From an uncultured Bacteroidales bacterium (GTDB taxonomy: Bacteria > Bacteroidota > Bacteroidia > Bacteroidales > UBA1715): DNA of 8,606 nt. Position 1 is the first letter of the stretch, and each line of letters begins with the position of its first letter. A program made the position numbers and the translations under genes. Positions 8,056 through 8,606 of the stretch are shown in pieces. The stretch lies in contig CALAUG010000087.1 of assembly GCA_937892155.1 (NCBI GenBank), forward strand, positions 1-8,606, read 5' to 3'. The notes beneath the pieces are model-generated. The model saw nothing but the letters and a program-made list of their open reading frames with translations. It was not told the DNA's origin and made no database searches.

Positions 8056-8606
8056 TTACTTTATAGGCTTTACTCGCCAGTGTCCGTGTGTCTTGCCTCC
8101 AACCCTTTCTATAAGACCTTCTTTCTTCAAGTACACAATGTGTTTTTTGATTGTTCTGTCCGAAATTCCAAGTTTTTCAGCCAGTTCCTTAATTGTAAGT
8201 CGGGGATTTTCGGCAATTGCATCATACGTTCTACGGACTGATTCGGAAATTTCTTTGGGAACTTCTTTGGGAATCCTTTGGGAATCCTTTGGGAAGTCGG
8301 TTGTTCCCTTAGCGCCATTCAAGTACTCGTCGGATGTCCTGAAAGTAACACATATTTCTTCGGTTTGCACATTGTATTCCGGCAATGGGATTCCGTGTAT
8401 GGAGCACGACTTGCATATCTTGTCGATGCCACGGCCCCAGCTTTCCACATGTCCCGAAAGATAAAACACATGGGCGATATTTGGGTTGTAAGGTTCGCTT
8501 TTGTGGCTTTGTTTCAGTGTTTTGTCTGTCCAGTAAGCAGAAAGCCGACAATCGTTGAAAATCATGATTTTGTCGGCATACACGCGAATCTGTATGGGAA
8601 TTTGGC
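8056..8606 (-). CDS. COG2865-type sensor/winged-helix regulator, 5' end beyond the window
   Basis: The frame is open to the right edge. A GTG at 8583 begins one possible reading, but upstream codons (QIPIQIR) continue the domain, so the true start lies outside. The visible 183 residues comprise the end of an HATPase_c_4-like domain (RVYADKIMIFNDC, SHKSEPYNPNIAHVFY, SGHVESWGRGIDKICKSC, GIPLPEY, ICVTF). A repetitive linker (FPKDSQRIPKEVPKEI) follows, then a winged helix at the C-terminus (LTIKELAEKLGISDRTIKKHIVYLKKEGLIERVG) ending HWRVKPIK. Proteins of this type normally begin with an AlbA_2/Schlafen-like domain and are annotated as ATP-binding proteins or transcriptional regulators. It lies 34 nt upstream of brxC on the same strand, so it probably belongs to the operon and may control it. 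A resident host gene beside the cassette is the alternative. GC content is somewhat above that of the brx genes. Confidence 0.85.
   Translation of the reverse strand, partial: QIPIQIRVYADKIMIFNDCRLSAYWTDKTLKQSHKSEPYNPNIAHVFYLSGHVESWGRGIDKICKSCSIHGIPLPEYNVQTEEICVTFRTSDEYLNGAKGTTDFPKDSQRIPKEVPKEISESVRRTYDAIAENPRLTIKELAEKLGISDRTIKKHIVYLKKEGLIERVGGKTHGHWRVKPIK
8252..8297 (-). repeat. Short tandem repeat (12/11/11 spacing) in the regulator linker
   Basis: The nonamer CTTTGGGAA occurs four times on the plus strand, starting at 8254, 8266, 8277 and 8288, at distances of 12, 11 and 11 nt. On the coding strand TTCCCAAAG is therefore read in different frames, giving FPK, SQR, IPK and VPK within FPKDSQRIPKEVPKEI. 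It joins the sensor domain to the winged helix. Gain or loss of an 11-nt unit would shift the frame, whereas a 12-nt unit would not. Confidence 0.8.

Noticed and set aside
8045..8464. 139-codon plus-strand frame across the regulator
   Set aside because: It is antisense to the regulator, whose own frame carries clear HATPase_c_4-like and winged-helix motifs. The open frame is a shadow.
624..8606. Firm assignment to type 4 BREX
   Set aside because: The gene order fits, but the defining brxP is not in the window and the upstream part of the locus is unseen.
1..8606. tRNA or rRNA genes, CRISPR array, insertion sequence or integrase
   Set aside because: I saw no cloverleaf-like segment, regularly spaced repeat array, transposase or recombinase motif. 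Nearly all the window is occupied by the listed genes.

Overview
The window comes from a member of the Bacteroidota. The clearest marker is the left-edge gene, which ends in a type IX secretion system C-terminal sorting domain (YPNP start, GLYVIKI-type core, basic end). The right-edge sensor/helix-turn-helix protein and the lack of strong Shine-Dalgarno sequences fit the same phylum.

Layout: (1) 1-389, plus strand, is the 3' end of a secreted or surface protein, roughly half GC, followed by a strong hairpin terminator at 425-461. (2) 497-613, minus strand, is a GC-rich (64 of 117 bases) 38-codon piece that looks like the tail of a host gene with its upstream part missing. (3) At about 614 composition drops abruptly to AT-rich. 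From there to the right edge lies a minus-strand cluster read from right to left: a 5'-truncated COG2865-type sensor/winged-helix regulator (8056-8606), a 1185-residue BrxC-like P-loop ATPase (4464-8021), a 799-residue PglZ-domain protein (2072-4471) and a 478-residue BrxL-type AAA+ protein (624-2060). The gaps are 34 nt, an 8-nt overlap and 11 nt, so this reads as one operon. Its promoter probably lies beyond the right edge.

Taken together the three large genes form a BREX-like phage-defence cassette, brxC-pglZ-brxL. No PglX methyltransferase, BrxA or BrxB is visible. The gene order matches the core of type 4 BREX (brxP-brxC-pglZ-brxL), but the place next to brxC where brxP (PAPS reductase) would be expected holds the regulator instead. 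The BrxL protein ends after its AAA+ part and has no room for the Lon-like protease domain of the long BrxL form. The cassette appears to have been inserted into a host locus, with its left junction within about 10 bp of the brxL stop codon.

Expected working model (known families plus inference): BrxC is a large ATPase, PglZ is an alkaline-phosphatase-fold hydrolase and BrxL is a DNA-binding AAA+ effector. The three act together against phage DNA, with expression possibly set by the upstream regulator. How self DNA would be marked is not visible in this window.
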